40,814 nt of DNA from Candidatus Nealsonbacteria bacterium RIFOXYB1_FULL_40_15 (GTDB lineage Bacteria > Patescibacteriota > Minisyncoccia > Minisyncoccales > GWA2-38-27): NCBI GenBank assembly GCA_001821555.1, contig MHMM01000004.1, forward strand, positions 111,525-152,338. The letters run 5' to 3'. Numbering within the stretch: the first letter of the stretch is position 1; the number at the start of each line of letters is the position of its first letter. A program made the position numbers and the translations under genes. Below, piece after piece: positions 8,930 to 17,507 of this stretch. Under the pieces are notes generated by a model. That model saw only the letters and a program-made list of their open reading frames with translations. It did not search any database and was not told where the DNA came from.

Positions 8930-9272
8930 ATTTTAATCTTTTTATCTGTTCCGCCCTAAGCTTGTTCTTAGGAAGCATGCCGTAAACGGCTTTTTTAAGG
9001 GCGTTTTTCGGCCCCAGCTCGCTGTAAGGGACAGATTTTAAGCCCCCTAGGTATCCTGAATGCCTGTAATACAATTTCTGCTGGTCTTTTTTCCCCGTCA
9101 CCTTTATCATATCCGCGTTCTGAACAACAACCACGCCTCCTTCGTCTTTATTTAAAGCAAAACACGGGTTATCTTTTCCTCTCAATAAAACCGCTATTTC
9201 AGTAGCCAGTCTTCCCAATATTTTTCCTTTTGCGTCTATTGTATGAGTCTGCCTTTCCATATTATTTAACAA
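8922..9272 (-). CDS. rplM: 50S ribosomal protein uL13
   Basis: IDAKGKILGRLATEIAVLLRGKD...YRHSGYLGGLKSV...AVYGMLPKNKL. Confidence 0.96.
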   Translation of the reverse strand: MLNNMERQTHTIDAKGKILGRLATEIAVLLRGKDNPCFALNKDEGGVVVVQNADMIKVTGKKDQQKLYYRHSGYLGGLKSVPYSELGPKNALKKAVYGMLPKNKLRAEQIKRLKFE

Positions 9273-9612
9273 GCTCTATAAAAGCCATTCTTGCTCCGTC
9301 TGATCTTCTGGGAGGAATCTTTACAACTCTTGTATACCCTCCTTTCCTTTCTTTGTACCTTGGGCCTATTTCATTTGCTAGCTTCTTGAAAACTTTTTCA
9401 GAAAATCTGCCCGCAAGAAACCTTTTTGAAGAGAGATCGCCTTTTTTAGCTTTTGTTATTAACTTTTCTGCGACAGAAGAAAGTTCTTTTGCTTTCGCTT
9501 CGGTTGTTTTAATTTTATCTTTTAGAAATAAAGATTCGGATAGGGATCTTATCAATGCCCTTCTGGGATCCGCTTTTCTTGAAAATTTTCTTCCTTTTTT
9601 AAGCTTCTTCAT
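9262..9612 (-). CDS. rplQ: 50S ribosomal protein bL17
   Basis: KFSRKADPRRALIRSLSESLFLKDKIKTTEAKAKELSSVAEKLITKAKKGD...IPPRRSDGARMAFIELV. Confidence 0.96.
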   Translation of the reverse strand: MKKLKKGRKFSRKADPRRALIRSLSESLFLKDKIKTTEAKAKELSSVAEKLITKAKKGDLSSKRFLAGRFSEKVFKKLANEIGPRYKERKGGYTRVVKIPPRRSDGARMAFIELVK

Positions 9613-10535
9613 GATTTTAACTCAAGACCAAGCTTCTTCAGGGCCTTTTTTATCTCCTCCATGCTTTTATCCCCCATTCCTTCAAGTTCAGTCAGAGAAG
9701 ATTCTGATTTCCTTAATAATCCTCCCAGCGTCTTGATATTGTTCTCTATTAAAACGTTTTGAGTTCTTGCTGAAATGTCCATCTCCTCAACTTTATTTTT
9801 CAGCGCGTCTTCTTCTTTGGGTTCTTCTTCTTTTTTAATTTCTTCTGTTTTCCCCGCGATAAGAGAAAAATGATCTACTAAGGTTGTCGCGGCTTGCTTA
9901 AAAGCGTCTTCAGGGGAAATAGTTCCGTCAGTCGTTATCTCTATCTGAAGTCTGTCAAAATCGGTTCTATCACCCACTCTCATATTATCAACTTTATAAT
10001 TTACCTTCTTTATGGGGGTAAATATAGCATCCAGAGGAATAACTCCTATTTCAAGCTTCCCTTGCTTTTTTCTGTTTTCAACGGATTCGTATCCAAGCCC
10101 CTGCTCAATCTGAATCTCTATTTCAAGTTCTGTGTTTTTATCCGTAACATCAGCTATATGAAGATCCTTGTTGATAAGCTCAACCTGGCTTGGCATATCA
10201 AAATCAGCACCCCTTGCTTCTTTTTCGCCCCTTACCTTCAAAACAGCTTTTTGGGGTTCTGACACAAGCATTTTAAATCTTAGGTGCTTTAGATTCATTC
10301 CTATTGTCATAGCGTCTTCCAAAACCCCTTTAACAGGCGAAAATTCATGCTGAACGCCCTTTATTTTCATATGCGTCGCCGCAGCTCCCGAAAGCGAAGA
10401 AAGAAGCGTTCTTCTTAAAGAATTTCCTATCGTAACTCCGTACCCGGGATAAAGGGCTTCTATTTCAAAAACTGCCCAGTCGTCTTTTTTGCTTATTATT
10501 TTAGGTGGCTTTGGTAAAAGTATCATATTTAACAA
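9609..10535 (-). CDS. rpoA: DNA-directed RNA polymerase subunit alpha
   Basis: FEIEALYPGYGVTIGNSLRRTLLSSLSGAAATHMKIKGVQHEFSPVKGVLEDAM; C-terminal HhH domain. Confidence 0.97.
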   Translation of the reverse strand: MLNMILLPKPPKIISKKDDWAVFEIEALYPGYGVTIGNSLRRTLLSSLSGAAATHMKIKGVQHEFSPVKGVLEDAMTIGMNLKHLRFKMLVSEPQKAVLKVRGEKEARGADFDMPSQVELINKDLHIADVTDKNTELEIEIQIEQGLGYESVENRKKQGKLEIGVIPLDAIFTPIKKVNYKVDNMRVGDRTDFDRLQIEITTDGTISPEDAFKQAATTLVDHFSLIAGKTEEIKKEEEPKEEDALKNKVEEMDISARTQNVLIENNIKTLGGLLRKSESSLTELEGMGDKSMEEIKKALKKLGLELKS

Positions 10536-10548
10536 AAACCTTAATTAA

Positions 10549-11181
10549 TTATTTACTGTAAAATTCAAATATTGCTGAAAGTTCTGCTGGAGGAGCTGTC
10601 TCTTCCACTGTGGGCATACCGGCTATTTCGGCCTCCATTTTATCCTTATTAAACTTGATCCAGCCCGGAGACTGTCTTTTTTTGACAAGGGGCTCTGTAT
10701 TTTTAAAGAATGTCTTTGACTTTTTTGAAGGATTTATTGTTATTTTGTCTCCCTTTTTTACCTGGTAAGAAGGTATGTCTACTTTTCTTCCGTTAACATG
10801 AAAATGTCCGTGTCCGACAAGCTGTTTGGACTGTCGCCTTGATTCTGAAAAGCCCATTCTAAAAACCACATTATCCAATCTTGTTTCAAGTTCTTTTATT
10901 AGGAGAACACCCGAATCTTCTTCTTTGGATCTTTTGCTTAATGCCTTTTTCACATATCCTGAAAACTGCCTTTCTCTAAGATTGTACCAGCTTTTAAGCT
11001 TCTGTTTTTCTGCGAGCTCTTTTGAAAATTCCGAACCGGATCTTCTTACTGATTTTTTCGGCTTTTCTCCGGGAGAATAGGGCTTTCTTACAATTGCGCA
11101 CTTCGGGGTATTGCAACGATCGCCTTTGAGAAAAAGCTTAGCTCCTAATTTTCTGCAAATTTTGCATTGTGTCGTATTCAT
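10549..11181 (-). CDS. rpsD: 30S ribosomal protein uS4
   Basis: NTTQCKICRKLGAKLFLKGDRCNTPKCAIVRKPYSPGE; S4 domain LDNVVFRMGFSESRRQSKQLVGHGHFHVNGRKVDIPSYQV. Start MNTTQ avoids overlap with rpsK. Confidence 0.96.
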   Translation of the reverse strand: MNTTQCKICRKLGAKLFLKGDRCNTPKCAIVRKPYSPGEKPKKSVRRSGSEFSKELAEKQKLKSWYNLRERQFSGYVKKALSKRSKEEDSGVLLIKELETRLDNVVFRMGFSESRRQSKQLVGHGHFHVNGRKVDIPSYQVKKGDKITINPSKKSKTFFKNTEPLVKKRQSPGWIKFNKDKMEAEIAGMPTVEETAPPAELSAIFEFYSK

Positions 11182-11183
11182 AA

Positions 11184-11636
11184 TTAAACTCTTCTCGGTT
11201 TTGAAGGCCTGCATCCGTTATGCGGAACAGGAGTCATATCCGTTATTGAACTTATTTCCATTCCTTTTACAGCCAACGACCTTACAGCAGAATCCCTCCC
11301 CGACCCTATGCCTTTCACCACTACGTCAACATGGCTAATTCCCAATTTTTCGGCTGAAAGATAAAGGGCTTCAGCTACTTTTGAGGCCGCAAAGGGAGTA
11401 GCTTTTTTTGTTCCTTTAAAACCAATTGCGCCTGCCGATTTCCAAGCTAAAACTTGTCCTTGCTTATCGGTTAAAGTCATTATGGTGTTATTATACGTGG
11501 AGGAAATAAAAACCTTGCCATCTCGCGACCTAGGCATTTTCTTGGTCTTTGTCTCTTTTCTTACTCCCGCATCCACTTTCTCCTGATCTTTTATTAGCTC
11601 TTCTTCTGTTGGTTTTATTATTCTCTTCTTACCCAT
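11184..11636 (-). CDS. rpsK: 30S ribosomal protein uS11
   Basis: VFISSTYNNTIMTLTDKQGQVLAWKSAGAIGFKGTKKATPFAA...DMTPVPHNGCRPSKPRRV. Confidence 0.97.
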   Translation of the reverse strand: MGKKRIIKPTEEELIKDQEKVDAGVRKETKTKKMPRSRDGKVFISSTYNNTIMTLTDKQGQVLAWKSAGAIGFKGTKKATPFAASKVAEALYLSAEKLGISHVDVVVKGIGSGRDSAVRSLAVKGMEISSITDMTPVPHNGCRPSKPRRV

Positions 11637-11642
11637 ATATTA

Positions 11643-12032
11643 TTATTTTGGGCCCGGGGCCTGTTTCTTTCCCGAACCTACTGTTTTTCTTACATTTCCC
11701 CTTACTGTCCTGCTGTTAGTTTTAGTTCTTTGCCCCCTCACCGGCAGGTTTTTGGAATGTCTGTGGCCTCTCCAGGATCCTATTTCTTTAAGTCTTTTTA
11801 CGTTGGTTATTATATCCCTTTTAAGGTTTCCTTCTATTTTATATTTCTTCTCAATTATATCTTTCAATGTATTAATTTCCTCGGGAGCAAGCTCTGAAGC
11901 TTTTTTAGCGGGAGAAACCTTAGCTTCCGCTAAAACTTTTTTGCTTAAAGAATCTCCTATCCCGTAGATATAGGTTAGAGCCGTTTCTATTCTTTTTTCG
12001 TTGGGGATATTAATCCCTGCAATTCTTGGCAT
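11643..12032 (-). CDS. rpsM: 30S ribosomal protein uS13
   Basis: PRIAGINIPNEKRIETALTYIYGIGDSLSKKVL...GSWRGHRHSKNLPVRGQRTKTNSRTVRG. Confidence 0.97.
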   Translation of the reverse strand: MPRIAGINIPNEKRIETALTYIYGIGDSLSKKVLAEAKVSPAKKASELAPEEINTLKDIIEKKYKIEGNLKRDIITNVKRLKEIGSWRGHRHSKNLPVRGQRTKTNSRTVRGNVRKTVGSGKKQAPGPK

Positions 12033-12034
12033 AA

Positions 12035-12154
12035 TTAAGATCCTTGCCTTTGCTTATGTTTTGGATTTGTTTTGCAGATAACATAAACTCGTCCTTTTCT
12101 CCGGACGATTTTGCAATCTTTGCAAATTTTCTTGATAGAAGGCCTTACTTTCAT
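12035..12154 (-). CDS. rpmJ: 50S ribosomal protein bL36 (Cys-containing form)
   Basis: Not in ORF track (39 aa). Reverse reading: [43 protein letters not shown] overlap with infA stop. Confidence 0.95.
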   Translation of the reverse strand: MKVRPSIKKICKDCKIVRRKGRVYVICKTNPKHKQRQGS

Positions 12155-12366
12155 TTTAGCCTATAAACGATTCTTCCCCGGTGGTTGTCATAGGGACTCA
12201 GTTCAACTAGAACTTTATCTCCAGGCATAACTTTTATCCTGTTTATCCTAAGCTTTCCGGCCAGGTGGGCTATAACCTCGCTCCCCTCTTCAAGCTTCAC
12301 TTTGAAACTCAAACTAGGCAAAGCTTCTATGATAACGCCCGTTTTCTTATTCTCTTCTTTATTCAT
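12151..12366 (-). CDS. infA: Translation initiation factor IF-1
   Basis: [61 protein letters not shown]. Confidence 0.96.
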   Translation of the reverse strand: MNKEENKKTGVIIEALPSLSFKVKLEEGSEVIAHLAGKLRINRIKVMPGDKVLVELSPYDNHRGRIVYRLK

Positions 12367-12400
12367 TAACTAATTAAACAGTTTAGCAAATAAAGCTTTA

Positions 12401-13588
12401 TCAGTCAAGGATTATAAAAACATTTACATTTTCTGGCACTTTTTTCGAGAAAAATGGCCTCGCCTCAATCTCCGTTCTTAAAATCCCTGGAAGGTTTTTA
12501 AGGAAGATTTCCGCTTCTTTATAGCTCTTGCCCAAAAGAGCATTCTTAAGTTGTTCTTTATCCAGCTGCCTGTACTGGACGCTTTTTATAAAAACATTCA
12601 AAACAGCTGTTTTTTCAGAAAAGTCTATTGATTCAAAAGAATATTCTTTTTCTTGCCTTCCTAATTCCATGCCTTCTTTTTTATTTTTCAACAAAAATTC
12701 TTGGGATATTCTTTCAAGCTCTTCGCCCGAAACAGCTACAGCTGATAAGGATGCTGACATCTCTACGTTAAACTCATTAGAAACATCTCCCTTTTTCTTG
12801 GATTCTTTTTTATCCAGAATTCTAAGATTGTCTCCTCCCTCTAAAATAACGAATCCTTCTTCAAGACCCTCCTTCAAAGAAGAAATTATTTCTTTTTTCA
12901 ATTCTTCCTTAAGGATTGATTCTGCCTGATCCAAATCCTGGTCTGTTACCATAAGAGCGTCTCCTATGCTCCCCCCTTCCATTTTTTCAAATGACTTTGC
13001 ATACACTGTGGTATACATGGGCGTGCCCGCCAGGGCGGGAAAAGCAAATGTCGCAGTATCTATATTATACTCTGGTCCTGCTTCTGCGGCCTCTACTTCA
13101 ACTGTTATTTCTCCTGGTATCACCTTGCCTCCCTTTTTTGTCCTTCCGGGAATTGTTATCTTTTCAAGCGTCCAAAATAGCTTTCCGGAAGAAGAAACAA
13201 TTCGCGAAGGAACAAGGCTTCTTGCGGTGTCTGAATATTCGTTATAAACCGTCACCGCCCCTCTTGCCTTGGTTTCTGACTGGGTTCTTCCCGAAGAAGC
13301 GAATTCCTTTTCTAAAGACAATCCTTTAGAAAAAATCTTGAAGGCAGAACTATTTATGCTGATTATTGCTTTTTCTTTTATTTCTATATGCTCCGATTCA
13401 GGCCAAACCTTCACTTCTGCGGACGAAAAGGCAAAAGATCCTGAAAAAAGAGCAGCCCCCAAAAGGATTAAGAGAATGATCAAAGAAAACACTATTTTGG
13501 GAGTTTTGCTTTTTTTATTTTTTTTCAAATCCCGCCCTTGATCTATTTTCTTTTCCGGAGGCAATATATCAAATATTTTCTTAGTCAT
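12401..13588 (-). CDS. Single-pass membrane protein with baseplate J-like extracytoplasmic region
   Basis: Cytosolic N-terminus, TM helix (IVFSLIILLILLGAALFSGSF), then GKLFWTLEKITIPGRTKKGGKVIPGEITVEVEAAEAGPEYNIDTATFAFPALAGTPMYTTVYAKS, reminiscent of baseplate J-like proteins annotated in Patescibacteria. Confidence 0.6.
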   Translation of the reverse strand: MTKKIFDILPPEKKIDQGRDLKKNKKSKTPKIVFSLIILLILLGAALFSGSFAFSSAEVKVWPESEHIEIKEKAIISINSSAFKIFSKGLSLEKEFASSGRTQSETKARGAVTVYNEYSDTARSLVPSRIVSSSGKLFWTLEKITIPGRTKKGGKVIPGEITVEVEAAEAGPEYNIDTATFAFPALAGTPMYTTVYAKSFEKMEGGSIGDALMVTDQDLDQAESILKEELKKEIISSLKEGLEEGFVILEGGDNLRILDKKESKKKGDVSNEFNVEMSASLSAVAVSGEELERISQEFLLKNKKEGMELGRQEKEYSFESIDFSEKTAVLNVFIKSVQYRQLDKEQLKNALLGKSYKEAEIFLKNLPGILRTEIEARPFFSKKVPENVNVFIILD

Positions 13589-14720
13589 TTTTAAATAATG
13601 AAACTATTATACACGGAACAAATTGAGAGCTTTTAATGCCCGCTTCTATGGATGATAATTTCTTGAAACTTTTAGGAAGCATCACTTTGCGTTTCGCTAC
13701 AATTGTTCTTGCTTCTTTAAGCATGCTTCCTCCTCCAAAAAAATATGCTGGATAGCCGGGATTCTTCAAATTCTTAAATTCTTCCCGCCAATCTCTTTTT
13801 CCAAAAGATAAAGCGTTTTTTACTCTTTCTTCTGATTCGGGGCTCAAGAGCTTGTCCGCGTAATCCTCTTTCAATAATCTGGCTTGATCTTTTTCCAAAT
13901 TCATAACCCTGGCTAGGACCTCCGAGAAATTTAGCCCCCCCATTTCTACCTCCCGAATTAAATCTATTTTCCCTTCTCTGAAAAAAAATAGCTGGGTTGT
14001 CTTTCCTCCTATATCTACAAATAAGGCGTTCTTCATCTTTCCATTGAACATTTCGGGCAAAACTTCGGAAATATGCAAGATTTTTGCGACATCAGCATCC
14101 AGGTCATCAAATATCTTCCTTATCTTCTTAAGATGATTCTTTGGCCCGAAAACAGCTCTAACCTTAAAATCAATCTTCCCTCCTTTGCGCCCCCTCATAG
14201 AAGAAACAGGATACCCTTCTATGCTGGTCCGAATTACATCCAATCTGGTCCATTCTATATCTTGAGATAATATGCCTGTTTTTTTAAAAAATGCTTCTGA
14301 TATTTTTTTCTTGGCAGATCCAACAGCGTTTTCCAAAATAGAATCTTTTTCTTTTTCAGATATTTTCTTCCCTGGATTGCTTCTTTCAAAAGAGCATTCT
14401 GCAGTTGAGGCCTTAAGCACAGAAAGAAGAGCGATAATTTTTGGCTTCTCTATTTCTATTTTATCTTTTTTTGACAAAAGGGCAAATTTTGCGAAGGACT
14501 GTTCAAGACAGCTCTTAATAGCATTTTTAAAATTTTCCAGCTCAAAATCTTCGGGGTTTATAGGGTTTTCAAATGATCCGGTTTCATCTATATAACTTAT
14601 GCCCGAAGATAAAATATTTGTTTTATCTTCTTTTTTTGAAACAATTAGACACTTCACAGCTTCTGTTCCTACATCCAAAACCAGAAAAATCTGCTCCTTT
14701 TTATTAAAAAAGCTTTTCAT
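13581..14720 (-). CDS. FtsA/PilM-like actin-fold ATPase
   Basis: IFLVLDVGTEAVKCLIV (phosphate 1), NALFVDIGGKTTQLFFFREGKIDLIREVEMGG (phosphate 2), YFFGGGSMLKEA (adenosine motif). Confidence 0.75.
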   Translation of the reverse strand: MKSFFNKKEQIFLVLDVGTEAVKCLIVSKKEDKTNILSSGISYIDETGSFENPINPEDFELENFKNAIKSCLEQSFAKFALLSKKDKIEIEKPKIIALLSVLKASTAECSFERSNPGKKISEKEKDSILENAVGSAKKKISEAFFKKTGILSQDIEWTRLDVIRTSIEGYPVSSMRGRKGGKIDFKVRAVFGPKNHLKKIRKIFDDLDADVAKILHISEVLPEMFNGKMKNALFVDIGGKTTQLFFFREGKIDLIREVEMGGLNFSEVLARVMNLEKDQARLLKEDYADKLLSPESEERVKNALSFGKRDWREEFKNLKNPGYPAYFFGGGSMLKEARTIVAKRKVMLPKSFKKLSSIEAGIKSSQFVPCIIVSLFKND

Positions 14721-14803
14721 TAAGATATTATACCATCTTGACTGGCAGGGTTCAATTTGTTAATAAAAACTAATCGCCACTAACTTCTTCTGAAGGGAAT
14801 GTT

Positions 14804-14995
14804 ATGAGAATTGTTCTGGCAACGCTAGGTTTTGGCCTGCTCTTTCTGTCCTTTTATATGGTATTTATGCCCAATCCTATTCCGCCCCTTATAGCAGTGA
14901 TTCTGGCTATCGGTTTAACGGCCAGCGGCATCGGACTTATCCGCGATTCGGGCTTGCGGAAGAGTCTCAACCAATTGCGAAGATACTTCCGGTGA
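14804..14995 (+). CDS. Small two-TM membrane protein, unknown function
   Basis: 63 aa MRIVLATLGFGLLFLSFYMVFMPNPIPPLIAVILAIGLTASGIGLIRDSGLRKSLNQLRRYFR; purine-rich GAAGGGA upstream; followed by a terminator hairpin. Confidence 0.65.
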   Translation: MRIVLATLGFGLLFLSFYMVFMPNPIPPLIAVILAIGLTASGIGLIRDSGLRKSLNQLRRYFR

Positions 14996-15012
14996 TAGGA
15001 GGGGCCCCTGAA

Positions 15013-15040
15013 AAAAGCTGGAGCAGTTGCTCCGGCTTTT
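15013..15040. terminator. Bidirectional terminator between 63-aa gene and alaS
   Basis: AAAAGCTGGAGCA-gt-TGCTCCGGCTTTT, near-perfect inverted repeat with A/T tails between convergent genes. Confidence 0.75.
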
Positions 15041-16885
15041 CTATTCCAGAACGGCTTTTATTCTTCTCACTCCAGCCGAAGACGATTCCTCTTTGAGGAT
15101 TTTAAAATGCCCGAGTTCTGAAGTCCTTTTAACATGCGGGCCTCCGCAAAATTCTTTGGACCAGGCGGAATCAATAGAACCGCCAATGTAATAAACATTT
15201 ACTTTCTCGCCGTACTTTTCTCCGAAAAAATGCAGAGCTCCGGTTTTCTCCGCCTCTTCCCTCAAAAGGGTTATTGATTCAACGGCCAGGTCCTCTTTAA
15301 TTTTTTTATTTACTATTTTTTCCACTCTCTCTATCTCTTTTTCGGTCATTTTCGCAGAATGAATAAAATCAAATCTTAAGCGTTCAGAGGTAATATTGCT
15401 CCCTTTCTGCCTTACATGTTCTCCCAGAACCTCGCGTAAAGCCCTATGAAGCAAATGAGTAGCCGTGTGGTATTTAATTTCCGCGTAACTGTGGCCGCCA
15501 AGCCCGCCTTTGAATTTTTGCTCGCTTCCGGATCTGGAAATCCTCTGATGATTTTCCAGATTTTTTCTGAACTTCGCTGTGTCAACGGACAGCCCTTTTT
15601 CTGCGGCAAGCTCTTGGGTCAATTCAAAAGGGAAACCGTAGGTTGTAAAAAGAATAAAGGGATCCGCGCCTTTTTCAAATTCCTTCAGTCCTTTGGTCAG
15701 AGTTTTTCTGAATCTTTTTTCTTCTTCGGATATTTCTTTTTTAATCTCTTCTGTTTTCAAATTTAATTCAGGATACGCATCCGAATACATTTCGGCCACT
15801 GTTTTTGCTAGATTCGCTAAAGTGCTTTTCATTATTCCCAAAGAATCAGCATATCTCACGCTTCTGCGTATAAGGCGCCTGACAAAATAGCCCCTATCTG
15901 TATTGGAAGGATAAACTCCGTCGGCAATAAGAAAAACAGCCGCTTTTATATGATCAGCAATAATTCTGAAAGATTTCGTCTCCTCGGCATTGTTTCCGTA
16001 TTTCTTGCCGGAAACATTTTCTATATAGTCCAATATGGGCCGATGATTGACCTCAATGACATCGGGGATGCCGCGCAAAGCCATGCCCATGCGTTCTAAA
16101 CCTCCTCCGAAGTCCACATTTCTTCTGGGCAGTTTTCCAAATGATCCGTCTGCATTTCTTACATATTCCATAAAAACAGAGTTCCCTATTTCCAAAAACC
16201 TTCCGCAATCGCAATTAGGGTGGCAATGCTTTCCAAACTTTTCGTCATGCTTTGTCTTAAAATCATAAAATATTTCAGAATCAGGCCCTCCCGGCTCTCC
16301 TCCGGGCATATTCTCCGGACAGCCCCATCTGCTCCACCAATTCTTATTTTTATCATAGTAAAAAATCCTCCCTCCCTGCATGCCGGTTTTGCTTCCATCA
16401 TCTTCTGAACCGATTAAAAGCTCTTTCGCCTCAATGCCTTTTTTTCTAAAAAGATCCTTCCAAATTTCCGCGGATTCATTGTCTTTAGGCAGACTGTTTG
16501 ATTCGTCTCCCATGAATACCGTCGTGTAAATCCTTTCGGGGTCCAACTTTAATTCTGAAACTAAAAATTCAAAAATCCAAGAGAGCTGTTCGCGCTTAAA
16601 ATAATCCCCAAAAGACCAGTTTCCAAGCATTTCAAAAAAAGTGGTATGCCTGTTGTCTCCCACTTCTTCAATATCCACGGATCTAAAGCTTTTTTGAGAA
16701 TCAGCGATCCTTTTCCCCAACGGATGGCTTTCACCTAGAAGATAAGGAACCATCGGCTGCATTCCGCTTCCGGTAAAAAGGGTGGTGGAATCATTTTCTG
16801 GAACCAAAGATGAAGAAGGAACAATTTTATGCCCCCTTTCTTTGAAAAATTCCAGAAATCTGTTTCTAATCTCCTTTGGATTCAT
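15041..16885 (-). CDS. alaS: Alanine--tRNA ligase, short form (catalytic + editing, no C-Ala region)
   Basis: NPKEIRNRFLEFFKERGHKIVPSSSLVPENDSTTLFTGSGMQPMVPYLLGE; editing-domain TATHLLHRALREVLG and CGGPHV; ends at 614 aa. Confidence 0.95.
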   Translation of the reverse strand: MNPKEIRNRFLEFFKERGHKIVPSSSLVPENDSTTLFTGSGMQPMVPYLLGESHPLGKRIADSQKSFRSVDIEEVGDNRHTTFFEMLGNWSFGDYFKREQLSWIFEFLVSELKLDPERIYTTVFMGDESNSLPKDNESAEIWKDLFRKKGIEAKELLIGSEDDGSKTGMQGGRIFYYDKNKNWWSRWGCPENMPGGEPGGPDSEIFYDFKTKHDEKFGKHCHPNCDCGRFLEIGNSVFMEYVRNADGSFGKLPRRNVDFGGGLERMGMALRGIPDVIEVNHRPILDYIENVSGKKYGNNAEETKSFRIIADHIKAAVFLIADGVYPSNTDRGYFVRRLIRRSVRYADSLGIMKSTLANLAKTVAEMYSDAYPELNLKTEEIKKEISEEEKRFRKTLTKGLKEFEKGADPFILFTTYGFPFELTQELAAEKGLSVDTAKFRKNLENHQRISRSGSEQKFKGGLGGHSYAEIKYHTATHLLHRALREVLGEHVRQKGSNITSERLRFDFIHSAKMTEKEIERVEKIVNKKIKEDLAVESITLLREEAEKTGALHFFGEKYGEKVNVYYIGGSIDSAWSKEFCGGPHVKRTSELGHFKILKEESSSAGVRRIKAVLE

Positions 16886-17394
16886 GAATATCTGTGTGCG
16901 ACCACTGAAGCTATGCAGGCTTCAGGCTTTATTTTCGGTTCAAATCCATTGCCCCTTATAAGGCCGGTAAGTTCTTTGACCATATTCTTTGTGGCTCCTT
17001 TTTCTCCTATGTCGGCGTGTATGTAATTAAATTCGTAGCTAAGGTTTTGTCCTTTCAACCTGTCTTCCAAAAGTTCTCTTAGGGATAATGCAAGATCGCA
17101 GGAAAGCAAAATCTCCTGGAGGATCCTGTTTCTCCAATTGACAAATCTCTTGTTGAAGTCTTCAGAATATCGCGTTCTTTTAAGAAAATACCTCCCACCC
17201 TCTCCTTTTCTTAAAACAGCCACTACAACCGGAAAATACGGCTCTGCAGTTGAAGCAGAATCGCATCCGACTATGACCTCGTAAGACATTTCTGGTCTTT
17301 CTTCCATATAGGATTCCATTTCTTCAAGCACCTGTTCTGCTGAAAGCATTCCTTTCGTAGGGTTATAGAATTTTTCCTGCCAAAAACCATTCAT
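16882..17394 (-). CDS. RNase H-like YkuK/DUF458-family protein
   Basis: MNGFWQEKFYNPTKGMLSAEQVLEEMESYM...YEVIVGCDSAST...YIHADIGEKGATKNMVKELTGLIRGNGFEPKIKPEACIASVVAHRYS. Internal ATG at 17394 preferred over ORF-track start at 17484. Confidence 0.75.
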   Translation of the reverse strand: MNGFWQEKFYNPTKGMLSAEQVLEEMESYMEERPEMSYEVIVGCDSASTAEPYFPVVVAVLRKGEGGRYFLKRTRYSEDFNKRFVNWRNRILQEILLSCDLALSLRELLEDRLKGQNLSYEFNYIHADIGEKGATKNMVKELTGLIRGNGFEPKIKPEACIASVVAHRYS

Positions 17395-17439
17395 GCTACT
17401 TTTATAGCAAAAAATACGGATTTCTTCAAATCTTTCCCC

Positions 17440-17469
17440 ATGAGCCTGGCTCATATGAGCCAGGCTCAT
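17440..17469. repeat. Perfect 30 bp palindrome ATGAGCCTGGCTCATATGAGCCAGGCTCAT
   Basis: Equals its own reverse complement; composed of two 15 bp units ATGAGCC(T/A)GGCTCAT, each itself an interrupted palindrome. Confidence 0.95.
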
Positions 17470-17507
17470 TTTGATACAGTGCATACAATCCTAGTTTAAT
17501 TTACAAT

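Noticed and set aside
13024-13038. GC-rich inverted repeat CCCGCCAGGGCGGG
   Set aside because: It is in frame within the baseplate-J-like gene (PALAGTP) and only one copy was noticed here, so there is no support for an inserted repeat.
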